In this document: positions 35,176 through 47,209 of the stretch, piece after piece
Numbering within the stretch: the first letter of the stretch is position 1
Layout of the letters: each line of letters begins with the position of its first letter
NCBI GenBank assembly: GCA_027924645.1
Contig: BSBN01000233.1
Location: forward strand, 9,380,501 to 9,444,500
DNA length: 64,000 bases
Direction of reading: 5' to 3'
Origin: Cunninghamia lanceolata
Lineage: Eukaryota > Streptophyta > Pinopsida > Cupressales > Cupressaceae
Translations under genes and position numbers: made by a program
Notes under the pieces: model-generated
What the model was told of the DNA's origin: nothing
The model's input: the letters and a program-made list of their open reading frames with translations, nothing else
The model's database searches: none

Positions 35176-38100
35176 TTACTCCTCAGGTTCTTCTTCTTCA
35201 CCATCATGATCATCATGATCATCACTTTCTGTGTCTTCATCACCTTAATGAATGTAACCTTGTATATGGACCTGCATTATCATCCTGATATTTTCATATG
35301 CTTCTACTATCTTATCAATTTCCCCACCATCCTGAGTTTTGGCTTTACTAATGGCATGCTTGTGGGCTTGAAATTTATCTCTGAGGGTCTCCAATTTACT
35401 CTTCCTGTTGCTCAATGTTTCATTATAGTTCTCCACCCTAACTTTGATCCTCATGATCCTATTCATTGCTTCTTTCATCAGGTGGGTGAGAGGATCATCA
35501 GCCATCGGTTGGAAGTTATCATGCAGAGATTTTATAGCAAAGTCCATGTCTTGATTTTCAATTTTCCCCTCTACTTTTCCCTCTAAGGCCTCCAGGACTT
35601 CTGCCTCATATGACATCATGCTGTGCAGTTTCACACTGATATCTCTTAACTTACTACTACACTTCTTTAGTACATCACATTCAAACCTAATGTCTCTATA
35701 CCAAATATCCACTAGCATGGCAGTGTTATTATTCAGCACCTGATGATTTATCAAGATCTGAGGATTAATCCTCTTTATTTCACTCAAAGCACTCAAGGCT
35801 TTCTCTAACTGGAATGACCTTCTTCTGGCTTTATTCTGTACTTTATCAACCTTCTTTCTTGAGATACTCAAAGAATTCCACCTCTGCAAAGAAGTGCTCA
35901 CTACTTCCTCAGCTCCCATGAGTGCTGATAGCATCCATTTCCTCATGATCACTGACTCATGCTTCATAAGGTCTAATTTATTAACCTCCTCTTGAGAGAT
36001 TGTAGCCAATGGGACTGCCTGATTTGATGATGTATTGTTAGGGTTAATCAACCCTTTTATGTATGAATGTAATTGGGCAATGTACTCCTTATGCTTCTTA
36101 TTCTTCTCCTTTTCTTTCTTCACCCTTTGGGTTAAAGAATCAATTATATCCTTCCCTTCCTGACCCTCTTGGTCTTCATTGGAAAACCTCGAGTCAATTG
36201 TGGTGATCTAGAATTCTTCTAGGGTGATTTTTCCTTTCTCGTTGTCAACAATGGGAAGTGCTACCTAAGTGGTTGTTCTGCCTATAGCAGGATCTCTCCT
36301 AATTGCAGATGTTAATATGGCTTTCCTCTTAGGCTTCATGATGGTTTCTGAAAACAATGTTGAAACATCAAATTCTTGAATCTCAAAACCTGATTCCGTG
36401 CCTATTTCTTTCTCAAGCCACTAAGGTACTTGATCTATGGATCCTTGATGTCTGTTATCATCATCATATCCACCCTAATCTCTAGCATTTGTCTCGGTTC
36501 TTGATGGAGAGGGTGCTTTACTTATCTCTTCCTCATGATATTCATCTTGAGGGGGATCCTGTTGTATTTCTTCTTCTTGAGGAACTTCCTCTTGCGGGGG
36601 AGGATCTTGTGGTGTATCTACATGCTGGTCTTGGACTTGATCCTCGACCACCTCCTTTTGTTTTTCATCCACTTTGGGAATTTCCTCATCCTGAGGTATA
36701 TTTGTATCCGTGGATATCATTTTGTTTGCACTAGGTGCATCAACCTAATCCTAGATCACATTCTGCTCTGCACCTAATGTATCTACCTCCTGGGTCTTAA
36801 GGTCATCATGACCTGATGTTTCTTTATCACTAGAGGTTTCTTGAGTCCAGGAGGCATCATCACCTGATGTGTCTTTCTCATTCCCACCCTTTTGTCAGAC
36901 TTCTATTATTTTGGGTTCAGCTGGTATTTCTTGTTGTTGCTGGCCCATATCTAGAGTATGGTTCTCCACTTCTGTCAGCTTGACTTCCTTAATATTTTCT
37001 ACTTTATCAAGTGCACCTACTTGATGTTTAGGACTTACATCCTCCCTGTATGTTAGTTCTATCACTGTAGGGCCAGTTACCTAATCAACTAACTTATCAA
37101 GCCTGATTCGTTGGGCTGCCCTCTCTAGGCTACTTTCTTTTTCTTGCTCTGTTTGCTTCAACTCTTCTAATATCACCCTCTATACTAATGGGGTTCCATG
37201 TGGGGTTGTGTGAGTGTTTGAATCAAGGGTCTCCATCTACTGAGAAGCTATGTTTTGTACCACCTCATCATATGATAGGTCCACAGTCTCCTCTAGTGAG
37301 AAAGGACCACCTTGGCCTGCTCTAGTGGCTTCTTTTACTTGCTCTTCAACCTTCTCAGTCTTAAACTGAATGATGGTAGGAAGTGGCACATCATGTTGCA
37401 ATTCTTTTTTAAACACTTCACTACCATCTCCCCTTAATATTATAGGGTTATGTCTTATCTCACCCCTCATAGATATTCTATGTTTTTTAGGTGTTGATGC
37501 CACCAGGGGTGCCTTTCTCTTTCTTGTGACCATCATGGGGTCATCTCCTTCAGGTTCTTTATTCACTGGATCCTCCTTAAGAATGATATCCTTTTCCATC
37601 TTTTGCTGTGAGGTTTGGCCTTCATATTGTACTCTTGTAGTCTTCACAGCTAGCCTTAAGATTCTTTTTATTCTTGGTTCATCTACCAAAGACTGTGTAG
37701 ATGAGGTTGATGCTTGTCCTGATGCAGATGCACCTTCAGCTGGTATATCAATTCTTTCAATTATCACCCCCTTAGGTTCACTATCAGTCTTCCTTCCTCT
37801 GGGGGGGTCTTTTTCTTTGTTTCTGAGGTGGCAGCCTTTCTCCATTAGATTTTCTCTTCTCAACAAGAAAGTCATCATATTCTTCATCTGAAATCTCCTA
37901 CCTTTTCCTCTTGTTATCTATTATGATAGCCACACCCTTCTTCTTTAGTGTATTGATTTGTTCATTTACCCATGATTGGGTCAACTGCAGCACCCCACCT
38001 GTAAGCTAATATAATGAAATGTCTTCAGGTTGTGTTAGGTCAGGAGCTGAAATGTTGTCATTATACACCTTTTTACCTTCATACTCATTGGACATGGTCT

Positions 38101-39533
38101 TACCATCATCTTTCTTTAATTGTGTAGGCACTGGCACATAGTCAAATGTCCTAATTTGATTGAGGGTGAGCCTCTGATATTTTCTTCTTCTGACTTCAGC
38201 CTCATCGTCACAGTCAGTCCAAAAATCCTCTAAGTGCTTCTTATGTATAGGTTGGCCTATAATCTTTTGCATTCTTCCATAGGGGTCATATGATCTAGCC
38301 AATGGAAATGGCTGTAAGTTCATCAGGTTCAAACCTCTTATGGCCTTCTTTATGCCATTTGAATCAAGGCATATGTACCACCCTATAGTTACTGGAAACA
38401 ATACTAGAGGTATCTTCTTGTTTGCTTTATATACATCTAGTATAGTAAATATCTATTTTAAAAACTCCATTAGGACTACCCCATCAGTAGGGTACCTGGG
38501 TAACATTAATGGCTGTCCTTCAAAACCTTCTATTCTGATGTAGGAAAATGTGGAAAATTGGATGAACCAGGCACCATGCTTTTATATAACTTCCTAAGCT
38601 TCCATGCTCACTCTTTTGGTTCTATCCTCCTCCATTGTTCTGACTAGATGCATAGAGAATGCATCATTCACTAATTTATAGTCAAGGAGATAGTCTTTTC
38701 TCTACAACTGGGGGTAATGGTCCCATATATGGGCATCATTAATACTGCCACCAATCTTTCCAACTGTGGTAAGTGCATCAAATGTACCCTTGTAAGCACA
38801 TGTATATACAACATAGGAAGTCATGTAAAATGAACACTCCAGGCCTCCTAAGTTCATCATTTGTTCATCTAAAGCATCACTGATGATCTTATCCCATAAT
38901 GGATTATTAGCTATATAAAGACACATCATGATGATTCCATACATCCAATCCTTGAAACTTCCTGCAGTAGGCTATCCTGTCACTCTATTGAGCAAGGCAA
39001 TCATATATTGATATTCATCATCAAAATCAAATTTGTACAGATGCACTAGTAATTTGGCAGATGCAGTGTAAGTGTTGTTTTTAGATCTCCATTGATATAT
39101 CCTCTTTCTTGCAGTCTTTTTATTGTTTCCATATTTAATCTCCAGTTTGCACAGATCCATACTGTCTACTTTCTTTCCAACTCGAAGATTGAAAGTAGCT
39201 GCAATCCCTTTTATTGACAAATCTGCATAAACCCTTCCATGTTTTTCTACCTGCCTCATCTGATGGTTGTAATTTATGGCACATTCTATTATCAATTCCA
39301 GAGTTTCCATGGAATAAGGAAATCCAGCCACATACCACATTCCTGATATAAATATGGCATCTAGTAGGGTACTATTCTTTATCATCATGCATCTTGGATG
39401 ACCATGCTACCAAATCTGTGTTTCCCTGATGAGTATCTCCGATGACACCATACTTGAACCACACTCCCTCAGGTTGAGCAAACCTAGGCTTAAGAAATTC
39501 AGACTCTGACCTATTCCTCCTGATGTTTGCCAT
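35176..39533 (-). pseudogene. U3-encoded protein of the giant LTR, right copy (unknown family)
   Basis: Same gene as at 14753-19107, better preserved at its C-terminal end. Open pieces: 39388-38972 and 38944-38702 and 38401-38006 (N-terminal domain), 37887-37237 (charged, KELQHDV at its centre), 36720-36475 (Glu/Asp/Pro/Gln repeats such as QDPPPQEEVPQEEE), 36123-35245 (292 residues, coiled coil from about residue 60 on; EALEGKVEGKIE, ENYNETLSNRKSKLETLRD). The acidic tail follows after one stop that is CAG in the left copy. The ATG at 39533 begins MANIRRNRSESEFLKPRF; a frame change between it and 39388 is shared by both LTRs, so it was in the template or marks a frameshift site. There is no signal peptide, membrane segment or known motif. 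Confidence 0.75.
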
Positions 39534-40049
39534 GGATTCCTGTAATGAACATGATTGGTCTTACCATAATATTCACATGCATGCATCATTCACCAGTGTA
39601 TACATTTACAACATCATGCATATTATACTTATTAATTTCTATTTCATCAGGATATGCATACTTATAGTTTCAAACCACCAGAAAAGCCTACTACTTGGAT
39701 ATGCAGAAAATGACAACAGGAGAGTTTTAATTACTTATCTGATAATGCTTATCTCTTGGACCAAGCTGATGATTATAGAAAAGGAACCCAAATTATGATG
39801 ATCACGCACTCCATAATGCTGTACACTATATGTCTATTCACAGGTAGCTCGTATGAGGGTTCAAATGTCCGCTTTGTAAATTCTCGTTTCTTCGCAAGGT
39901 AAATGCAAAATGACCTTGTAAATTCACTTTTAACCTCATTCATATGGCAAATTAGGGAAACATTGGGTTAAATTGATTAAAACCATTGATCTTCTATCAT
40001 GAATCTGTCATGTGCATTAAATGTTACGAGGCAAGAAGAGGGGGGTGAT

Positions 40050-40640
40050 CTTTATACAATTGGGTGATATTTGAAATATCAGGTGATATTCAAAATATGA
40101 CTCCCTCTGTGTAATATGACCTTCTACCTTTGAGCGAGAAAATTGATGTCAATGAATTAGGTGATGTTGAGAATATCGGGTCATGTTTAAAACGTGACCG
40201 CTCAAAACTAAAGTGACCCCCTTTCGAAAGATCAGGATGATGTCACTGTCATGCTATTGAAAAAGGGTGATCATTGGAAATATACCTCTGCGAGGTAAAA
40301 GGATGATGACATCACCATTAGGGTGATTTTCTTTATTCATCGGGGTTGGATGATGTCATCGGCATATTGACACTGGGGTGATATTTTGTGACGGGGTGAT
40401 ATTTGAAAGATTGGGTGATATTTGAAATATCAGGTGATATTCAAAATATGACCCTTGCAAAATATATGAAGTTGTTTGACGGGTAAATACCACTATCATG
40501 TAAGATTGACGTCTGGAGCTCCGGACCAAATGATTATCAGGTGATAAACTTGCTTCAGGGTGATCTTACATAAGATGACTAATATTAAGAAATATGACCC
40601 CCCCTCAGAATATCAGGGTGATCCAAAAGGCAAAACTGCA
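40050..40640 (-). repeat. U3 repeat cluster of right giant LTR
   Basis: GATATTTGAAATATC at 40066-40080 and 40417-40431 with following GGTGATATTCAAAATATGAC units; counterpart of 19660-20260. Confidence 0.6.
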
Positions 40641-40865
40641 TGAAATTTTGCACTCTTTCCAACCATGAGGTTATTGATATAAAGTATTAACTTTGACAAA
40701 CTGACCTCATCATGATGACTTACCCAGCTTCCTTATGTAGGGTCACCTACATGACTTACTTTTACCAAACCGCTGAAAGTAGAAAAAACCAAGAACAAGC
40801 CAAGCAAAAAGTTGGGTCCCTATTTTGTCAAGTCAAAATGGGGCATGTTGTGTAACCACACAACA

Positions 40866-40870
40866 ATAAG
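40866..40870. repeat. Target-site duplication of the giant LTR element, right copy
   Basis: ATAAG, identical to 13733-13737. The element A gag sequence resumes here. Confidence 0.92.
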
Positions 40871-42383
40871 TACATATGTTTTCTAGAGAAAATGTCTTCT
40901 TGCCTTGTCCTACCGCTTGGTTAATCATTTGTTGAACATCCGTTGAAGATAATTGTTGTTGTTGTAAAGGGGGTGAAACATGGTATGATGTATATTGAAG
41001 TTTCTATTGTGGGATATATGAAGCCATGACCATTTGTTGAGGTTGGATGCTCACAATGTATGTCAAAGGATTGGGATGTGACACATATGTGGTTAAGGAT
41101 TGTTGTCCTTGAGGCACAAGCGGTGGTTGGGTATATTGTGATGAATGGGCATCAAGATTTTGTATCACATGTGAAGTGGAAGATGGATTGACATTAGTTG
41201 ATGGTTGGGAAGTTGGAGTGGGATTTGTGACATGGTAAGTGATGGAAGGATTGGTAGTTGCGAAAGAAGGATGGATACTTGGGTTTGTATTTTGGACAAC
41301 ATGAGGATTGAGATGTGTCATGTGTTGGGTGACAATAGGCAAGCCTTGGGTATTATAAGATGGATTGATGGTGTGTGAAGGATTGGAAGAATATGACGGA
41401 ATGGATGTAATTTTCTCAACATAAGTGACCGTAGTGCTAGGATTGGCTTGAGAAATGATAGGAGGGTCACTCATATCAATAAGACTAACATTGGGATTAT
41501 ATGGTGTAATGGAAGGATTAGTGGAGATGGTGGAAAGCATATTAGTAGTTGGTATATGAGATGTGGTATTCATATGGGATATGGTAGGTTGTGATGGTCA
41601 TGAAGCTTAGACTATTGGCGTTGTTGGGATAGTTTGGGAGGCTTGCACACTATGATATATGGGGATAACTTGTGATGTTTGGAGCATTTGTGCTTATGCT
41701 AGATGGACATCTTGTGTTACTTGAGGCATGGAAACGGTCATGGTAGGAGGAGGAGTATGTTGAGGAACATGGAAAGGTGGAATGTTTAGATTTTGCGAAA
41801 TGAGAGGGAGCACATTGGTTAGTTTTATCAAAGGTTCTAGAGTGTGCTCCAAGCATGGTGGATCAAATGAAGTAACAATAGGCAATGAAAGATATGTGGT
41901 GGAAGATAGAACTTGTGCTATGGTGGGGGATGGTGTGACTATAGTGGATGGTCCCTTTGCAACAATAGTGGGAGTGTTTGGATCGTGCTCTCTAATAGCA
42001 GATATGTCAAAATCTCTCAGTAATTTAGCGCCCATGCAAGCAAGTTGCAAGAAGTAGTGATTTGGCTCAGATAAAAAGAGTCTCTCAACTTGATCCCACA
42101 CATGGGTGTCCTAAAATTCTAATAAGTCTTCTTGAGATTGTTCTTCAAAAGTCTCAAAAAATGTTTGAGGTTGCACTTGTTGTGAAGATGACTCTCCAAT
42201 GGTATATTCATGAGGCGTAAACATATGAGGAGGCATACCATTTGTGAATTGAGTTGTATCTTTAAGAGGTGTTGATCTAGATTGTTGTATCTTAGTTCCC
42301 ATCTCAGCTTGTAATTTAGCTTCCATTATAGCTCACAATTTGGCTTCCATTTCAGCTCTATATTGACTCCTAGCTTGAGGCAT
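40871..42383 (-). pseudogene. Element A: N-terminal part of split gag
   Basis: From an ATG at 42383 down to the insertion point. The first 100 residues are Glu/Gln-rich and helical (MEAKLQAEMGTKIQQ), then CMGAKLLRDFDI and a long Ser/Thr/Pro/Asn-rich region (41573-41004 is open for 189 residues with short NPS and NPT repeats). Stops at 42110 and 41690 and a frame change near 41600 break it. It continues at 13732 beyond the giant element. The composition suggests a disordered N-terminal gag extension, as in element B. Confidence 0.7.
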
Positions 42384-44677
42384 GATATTGTGGTTGAAAA
42401 CTGAAGTTTAGCTTATCAAAGTTTTGAGACCCAAAAGAAAGGTGATAGTTTGTTGGTTGGTTGCTTGCTTGCTTTGTTGTTTTTCTTGGTTACTAATTTG
42501 TTTGGTTGGTTTGATTTGCTTGGTTGATTTGTTTGGTTGGTTTGTTGTTGGCTAGTTTTCCCTAGAGAATGGCTCACACACTCAAGGGAAAAGTTGTTTG
42601 CTGAAGCTAAAGTTAATGTTTTGCTGATGGATCAAAATGATTGGTTTGATGTTTGGTTTGCTGGTTTGGGATCTCAAAAAGATGAAAAGTTCATGAAATG
42701 CGATTGGTTGGTTTGTTCAAAATAGGAGACAAAGTCCAGGTATTTGCTAATGATCAGAGATAGGTCTGAAAGCTAATGCTAAAGCTAAGCAAGCTAGATT
42801 TGTGGCTAATTTGATTGAGTCACTAAGATTTGCTGGTATTAGACCACAGGCAACAAGTGATAGCTCATATGCGACTCAAAAAAGACCAAAGGTGACTGGT
42901 AATAGCTTAGATGTGGAATGGTTTAGGTTTTGACAATAGGTTATAGTGTTAACCAGAGCCGATCTGATTGTTCACAGGTGATTAATGTTGGTTCAAAAGT
43001 GATTTACTATTGATCAGAGGTGACATAGGTTAGGCCAAAGGTGATGGAATTTTGTTTAAAGGCAAACTGATTTAAACAGAAAGTGACTAACTATTGTTTA
43101 AAAGTGACTCTGTTCAGGCAAAAAAAGTGGCTAACTAGTGTTTAAAAGTGATTTAGTTTAGGCAAAAAAATGGCTAACTGTAGTTTAAAACTGATTATGT
43201 TGTCTATATGCAAGCAGTTTAGGCTTAAAAGTGACTGTGTCTATTAGGAAAGATGTCTGATTTGTGATTTTTGACAAGAAAATAGTAATTACAGTCAATC
43301 ACACTCACAATAATAATAAACTTGTACAACCTAGGCTAAGAAAGGACTGTATTTGTTGAATCCCCTAGCCATGCTTATTTAAAGCGGATAGCTTCAGGAT
43401 CTTAGTAGCACCGGCTCCCCTCCATGGCGCACACTTCTCACACATACCAAGATCCAGGTTTCCTATAAGGCCTGTCCCTCACCAAACCTTAGGATTGTCC
43501 CTACTATCTCTTCTAAGAACCATGTGAATTGGGGCAACTTCAAAGGTCCCACCTTTTGCATCAACAAATAGAGGGTTTTTGGCTACTACATAAAGTTGCT
43601 AATAAGGGCATCTGTTTGGGTGGCTATACATGCGACAGCGCTACTCTCTATTATGGAGTCTCCCAACCTTCAAGGATTATGCCTTGGAGGGTTTTGGGGG
43701 AGGTTGGCTGTCAATATAACACAACACCTATTGTTTCTAGATTTTGACACAAACACTTTTCTTATATAGCGGTTCAGAAGGACTTGGCTTTAGCCCGTTA
43801 CCACTTGGGTCATATCCCTTCTCACACCAAGAAGGCAGGCCCTCTAAAGATAATAACAAGTTCTCATACACCCAAGATCCATTTGATAGGCAAGGGGAGA
43901 GGATACTTTTGTTATTAAATTTGGGTTACAATCAATCACATGTAGGCAATCAAAAAAGAGAATCAAGAACGAAGCAAGCAATGATTCATTTTAAGCACCA
44001 AGCCTAAATGTTCCTAATTTAGTGAAAAACCATAAGTCTTGGACCGATCAGAGCTGCAACAAATATGTTAGTAGTTTGATAACCTCCTTTTATTGGACAA
44101 TCGATAAGATGTCACACAAATACCCAATTAGTAGCCAAGAAAAACAAACTAAAATGATACAAACTAAAAGTGACACAGTTTACTAGAGGTGATCCCCTGT
44201 CAGTCAAACGTGATCCATATTCTATCACAGGCAAAATCTTACAGATCATAAGTGATGCCGAGAGCACCAGATGTGAATTGTTAAAGCTTATAAGTGATGC
44301 AAAAAAGCACAAAGTGGTTGGTTACAGCTCATAAGCAACCTAGATCTGCAAAAGAAATGGTATGCAACAAAAACCCTAATTCTGCAATAAGTGACACAGT
44401 TAGCTAAAAGCGATCACTGTCAGATCAAAAGTGATTCAATTAAATGCAAAAGCAACCATTGTTAGTATAAAAGTTATGCAGAATAAACAAAAAATGACCA
44501 CTGTTAGTATAAAAGCGATCTAAAAAATGCTACAGGCAGCAGATTTCAGCCCAGAAACAATGCAGGTATTAAACAATGACAGAATTTTGCCCAAAAGTGA
44601 CTGGAACTTGCCGCAAGTGCTCAGAAAATCTGATCTTCATAAAAACAACTTCAAACATCAAATTTAATCAAGGATGT
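42384..44677 (-). other. 5' leader of element A
   Basis: About 2.3 kb between primer site and gag without a supportable gene. It contains TTGGTTGGTTTG-type simple repeats (42450-42560) and many scattered AAAAGTGA(C/T)T units (42990-43240 and 44370-44600), spaced irregularly. Plus-strand open frames here look like chance. Confidence 0.55.
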
Positions 44678-44697
44678 GGGTCCCACCGAGCATGCCA
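44678..44697 (-). promoter_or_regulatory. Primer-binding site of element A
   Basis: TGGCATGCTCGGTGGGACCC on the minus strand, three bases after the LTR; nearly the same as in element B (57137-57156). Confidence 0.75.
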
Positions 44698-44700
44698 AAA

Positions 44701-45530
44701 TGTGATAGGTAAAAAATTAGGTTAATAAGATCAAGCATAGCCATGAAAACCTAACCCTACCATCATCAAAGAATCTAATCCAAATGAAACCAAAAGCATG
44801 CAATTCAAGCACAATATCACCTAGATCGTGTGATTCCCTTTTTATGATGTGGATTGCTTCTTCAACAATGAACAATTATGAAGATAAAAGATGCCATAAT
44901 GGATGGATGATAATGTAGATAAGGTCAATGGATGCTATGAATACTCAAATGCTCAATATGCTCAGGATGATAATGTAGATGCTATGAATGTTGGATAGAT
45001 ATAGTATGGAATGAGAGGGTGTTTATATAGAACTCAACCAAAATTAATCAACGGTGGAGATTCGGTGGCTATGTGAATGGCTAAGATTAAAGGATAGACA
45101 TAGGTGAATGTGAAGATGACAAGTGGAGAGAAGATAGGGCTCATGTGTGCTTGTGTACATAAAAATGTACTACATATGAAAGATATTAAATAAAAGGATG
45201 TAGTACCACTTATCTTTTTTTAATGAAAGAGGCACACATGTCAGCTCATGAGATAAATGATAAGATAAATTAATTAAATAAATAAAATTTATTTAGTTAA
45301 TTGGAAAGTGGGCTTATGAAAGGAATTTTTAATTAAATAAATAAGATTTATTTAATTAAAAATAGAAGAATGAAGATAATTAAATAATTAAAGATTGTTT
45401 AATTATAGCTTAGAGGAAATAGAAGAAATAGATGTGTTAGGGATATTGCTCAAGTGTGTTAGACAAATGCAGATGATGGGTAATGCAATGTTTGATACTA
45501 ATCATAATGAGTCAATTTTGGGTGTCTACA
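44701..45530 (-). repeat. Element A LTR, right (5' LTR)
   Basis: 830 bp, collinear with 7231-8112 except for a missing 53-bp A/T palindrome. TATA box CTATATAAAC at 45021-45030 (minus). Confidence 0.92.
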
Positions 45531-46440
45531 GAGGCATTGGGAAATGGTATTTGGGTTGAATTCATAAATAAAATCCCTAGTGTCAATTTTGTAGTTTTTC
45601 TTGTGCTCTTTAAAGATATGGAATTCTTCCATCAACTAGAAGAAGGTGGTGTTTCACTTGAGCTACCATGGGATAAAGTCACAACACTATTTAATCTTGC
45701 TAGGTTGTTTGAACAGCTACATGATACTGAAAAAGAAAATCTTTTATACAGGCTAATATTGTTCAAGTTTCCTGATTATGTGGATGCATATCTACATCTT
45801 GCAACCATGGCTCAGGCTCAGAATGAGATCCAACTAAGCCTAGAATTGATTAGGGATGCACTTAAGGTGGATAAAAACTCATCAAATGCTTTATCTATGC
45901 TTGGAAAATTAGAACTGAAAACAAATGACTAGCTTAAAGAAAAAGAAACAATTAAAGCTACACAAAGTGAATTAGATGCAAAGAATTATTATGTTTACAT
46001 TTCACTTGGAAATTGGAATTGTTTTGTAGCTTTTCACAATGAGAGGAGGGATCCAAGGGTGGAGGCACAACATTTTGAGAAGGCTAGAGAACTGTATGGT
46101 AAAGTGTTAGAACAGAGACTAGGAAATGTTTATGTTGCAAATGGGGCAGCCATTGTGCTAGCTAAAAGGGATCAATTTGATATTGCAAAGGAAAATTTTA
46201 CATAGGTACAAGAAGTTGCAACAGGAAACATCTTTGTTCAGATACCTGATGTGTGGGTAAATCTAGCTCATGTTTACTTTACATAGGGACAGTTTACACT
46301 TGCAGTGAAAATGTATCAAAATTGTTTGAGAAAATTCTATTTTGGCACTGACACCCAAATTTTATTATAGTTAGCTCGAACACAGTATGAAGTAGAATAG
46401 TGACAAGATTGTAAAAGAATATTATTAAGAGTAATAGATT
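45531..46440 (+). pseudogene. CTR9: CTR9 (Paf1 complex TPR subunit) pseudogene, right part
   Basis: The CTR9 match continues from 45531 with EALGNGIW, PWDKVTTLFNLARLFEQLHDTE, YRLILFKFPDYVDAYLHLATMAQAQN, then (after a stop at 45930) ISLGNWNCF, KARELYGKVLEQR, ANGAAIVLAKRDQFDIAK, IPDVWVNLAHVYFT and LAVKMYQNCLRKFYF; it fades at about 46440. These are TPR units of the central to C-terminal part. Stops at 46204, 46287, 46368 and 46399 are mostly TAG at positions where the family has Gln, Tyr or Trp codons. No intron is seen. 45531-45535 is also the right target-site copy (GAGGC) of element A. Confidence 0.9.
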
Positions 46441-46985
46441 GTAAATAATGTAAGTTTCCAATCACAAAGCTATAGATTATGTGTTTATAAATGTAATGAT
46501 GCTTTCAAATTACCTTTGAATTCACTACAAAGGGTGTCCCCAAATCCAAATTTGCTGCAGAGGGCCTCGCCGATTTCAAATTTGTTGCAACAAACTCTGA
46601 ATTCCTTTCCCGCCTTTTCAGAAGTGTCCAGGTCCTCTCTTCTTTATTGCCCATGCAAGTAGCTGCTATAACTCAAAATGCCTCAGTGCGAAGTAGCTCT
46701 AGGAAATCACTTTGTTCTCTACATTCTTGACCTTTTGTTTCGGTGAGTCCACCACAAGGAGCTCTAAATGGTCGGAGATATTCCAAGCTGAGTGCATGAA
46801 GAGCATGTTAGAGTGCCTGTAAGTAAAGAGTGTGATGGTGATGGTGATATTCAGTAAGGAGTTGGAGATTTGAGTGCAACTAGAAGGAAGATACAGAATA
46901 GGGTATGATGGCAATACAAATAGCAAAAAATGTTGGAATGAATGCGAATAGTGAATTGTGGCAATACATCCCGCCAATAATTTCC
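46441..46985. other. No gene seen
   Basis: It lies between the CTR9 match and the CACTA-type end. The minus-strand open frame 46977-46699 has no recognisable content. Confidence 0.5.
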
Positions 46986-47209
46986 CAAAAAGTTCTTTTT
47001 AAAATTTTATCTAATTTGTATTTGGGTGACTAACTATTTAGTCATTTTATTTCTATGACTAAATAATTATTTAGTCAACGACCAAATTAGTCATTTATTT
47101 ACTCATTTATAGCTGAGTTGCAAAAAATTAGTAGAATTTATTCATTTTTATTTGTTATGTCTAAAAGTTTTAGTCACTTAGTCATTTATTTGCCAAAATT
47201 CTACTAGTG
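46986..47209 (-). mobile_element. CACTA-type terminus with subterminal repeats
   Basis: Read on the minus strand from 47209, the sequence begins CACTAGTAGAATTTTGGCA, the form of a CACTA-element terminal inverted repeat. Inside are at least five copies of TTAGTCA/TGACTAA (47038-47184), including the perfect 22-bp palindrome at 47056-47077 and a second partial terminal-like TTAGTAGAATTT near 47130. Such subterminal motif arrays bind the accessory transposase in this family. Directly outside (47210) the diverged giant-LTR gene resumes, as expected for an insertion. The orientation fits the transposase at 2380-5714. The partner terminus was not found. Confidence 0.6.

Larger units (their letters stand above)
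13738..40865 (-). mobile_element. Giant-LTR Ty3/gypsy-type retrotransposon with U3-encoded gene
   Basis: A 27.1-kb element (21.8 kb without the nested element at 20669-26006) with LTRs of 6,781 and 6,706 bp, termini TGTTGTGTGG...GATCAACA on the minus strand, 5-bp TSD ATAAG, and a primer site at 34136-34154. Coding order on the minus strand from right to left: gag, protease, linker with two zinc-like motifs, RNase H, RT, degenerate RNase H, integrase. RT and integrase sequence and this order place it with Ty3/gypsy, nearest to the plant Tat/Ogre-type elements with two RNase H domains (family knowledge). Stops and frameshifts show that it is inactive. The LTRs differ by several percent by eye and by a 70-bp indel (19578-19650). 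Confidence 0.93.
34160..40865 (-). repeat. Giant LTR, right copy (5' LTR)
   Basis: 6,706 bp, same order as the left copy: U3 repeats (40865-39600), U3 gene (39533-35176), TATA box (34987-34978), R-U5. It lacks the 70 bp found at 19578-19650 in the left copy. Confidence 0.93.
7231..45530 (-). mobile_element. Element A: non-autonomous Ty3/gypsy-like LTR retrotransposon carrying nested insertions
   Basis: Direct LTRs (7231-8112 and 44701-45530), termini TG...CA, a 5-bp near-perfect target duplication, a primer site next to the right LTR and a polypurine tract next to the left LTR define a complete element read on the minus strand. It spans 38.3 kb because the giant LTR element (13738-40865) sits in its gag; without that it is about 11.2 kb. 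Inside are gag and a protease region but no RT, RNase H or integrase, so it must have moved with enzymes of another element. The LTRs differ at roughly 4% of positions by eye, plus a 53-bp indel. It shares LTR start (TGTAGACACCC), polypurine tract, primer site and 3' motifs with element B, so the two belong to one family group. Confidence 0.92.

Noticed and set aside
43529..44007. Two plus-strand frames in the leader of element A
   Set aside because: Wrong strand for the element, no family features; probably chance.
6570..46440. CTR9 as a working gene with a 38-kb intron
   Set aside because: Stops and frameshifts on both sides, missing gene ends, and a target duplication of a mobile element at the junction; splice signals at the edges are absent.
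46699..46977. Minus-strand 92-codon frame
   Set aside because: Ser/Ile/His-rich with no recognisable motif and no second copy to test conservation.
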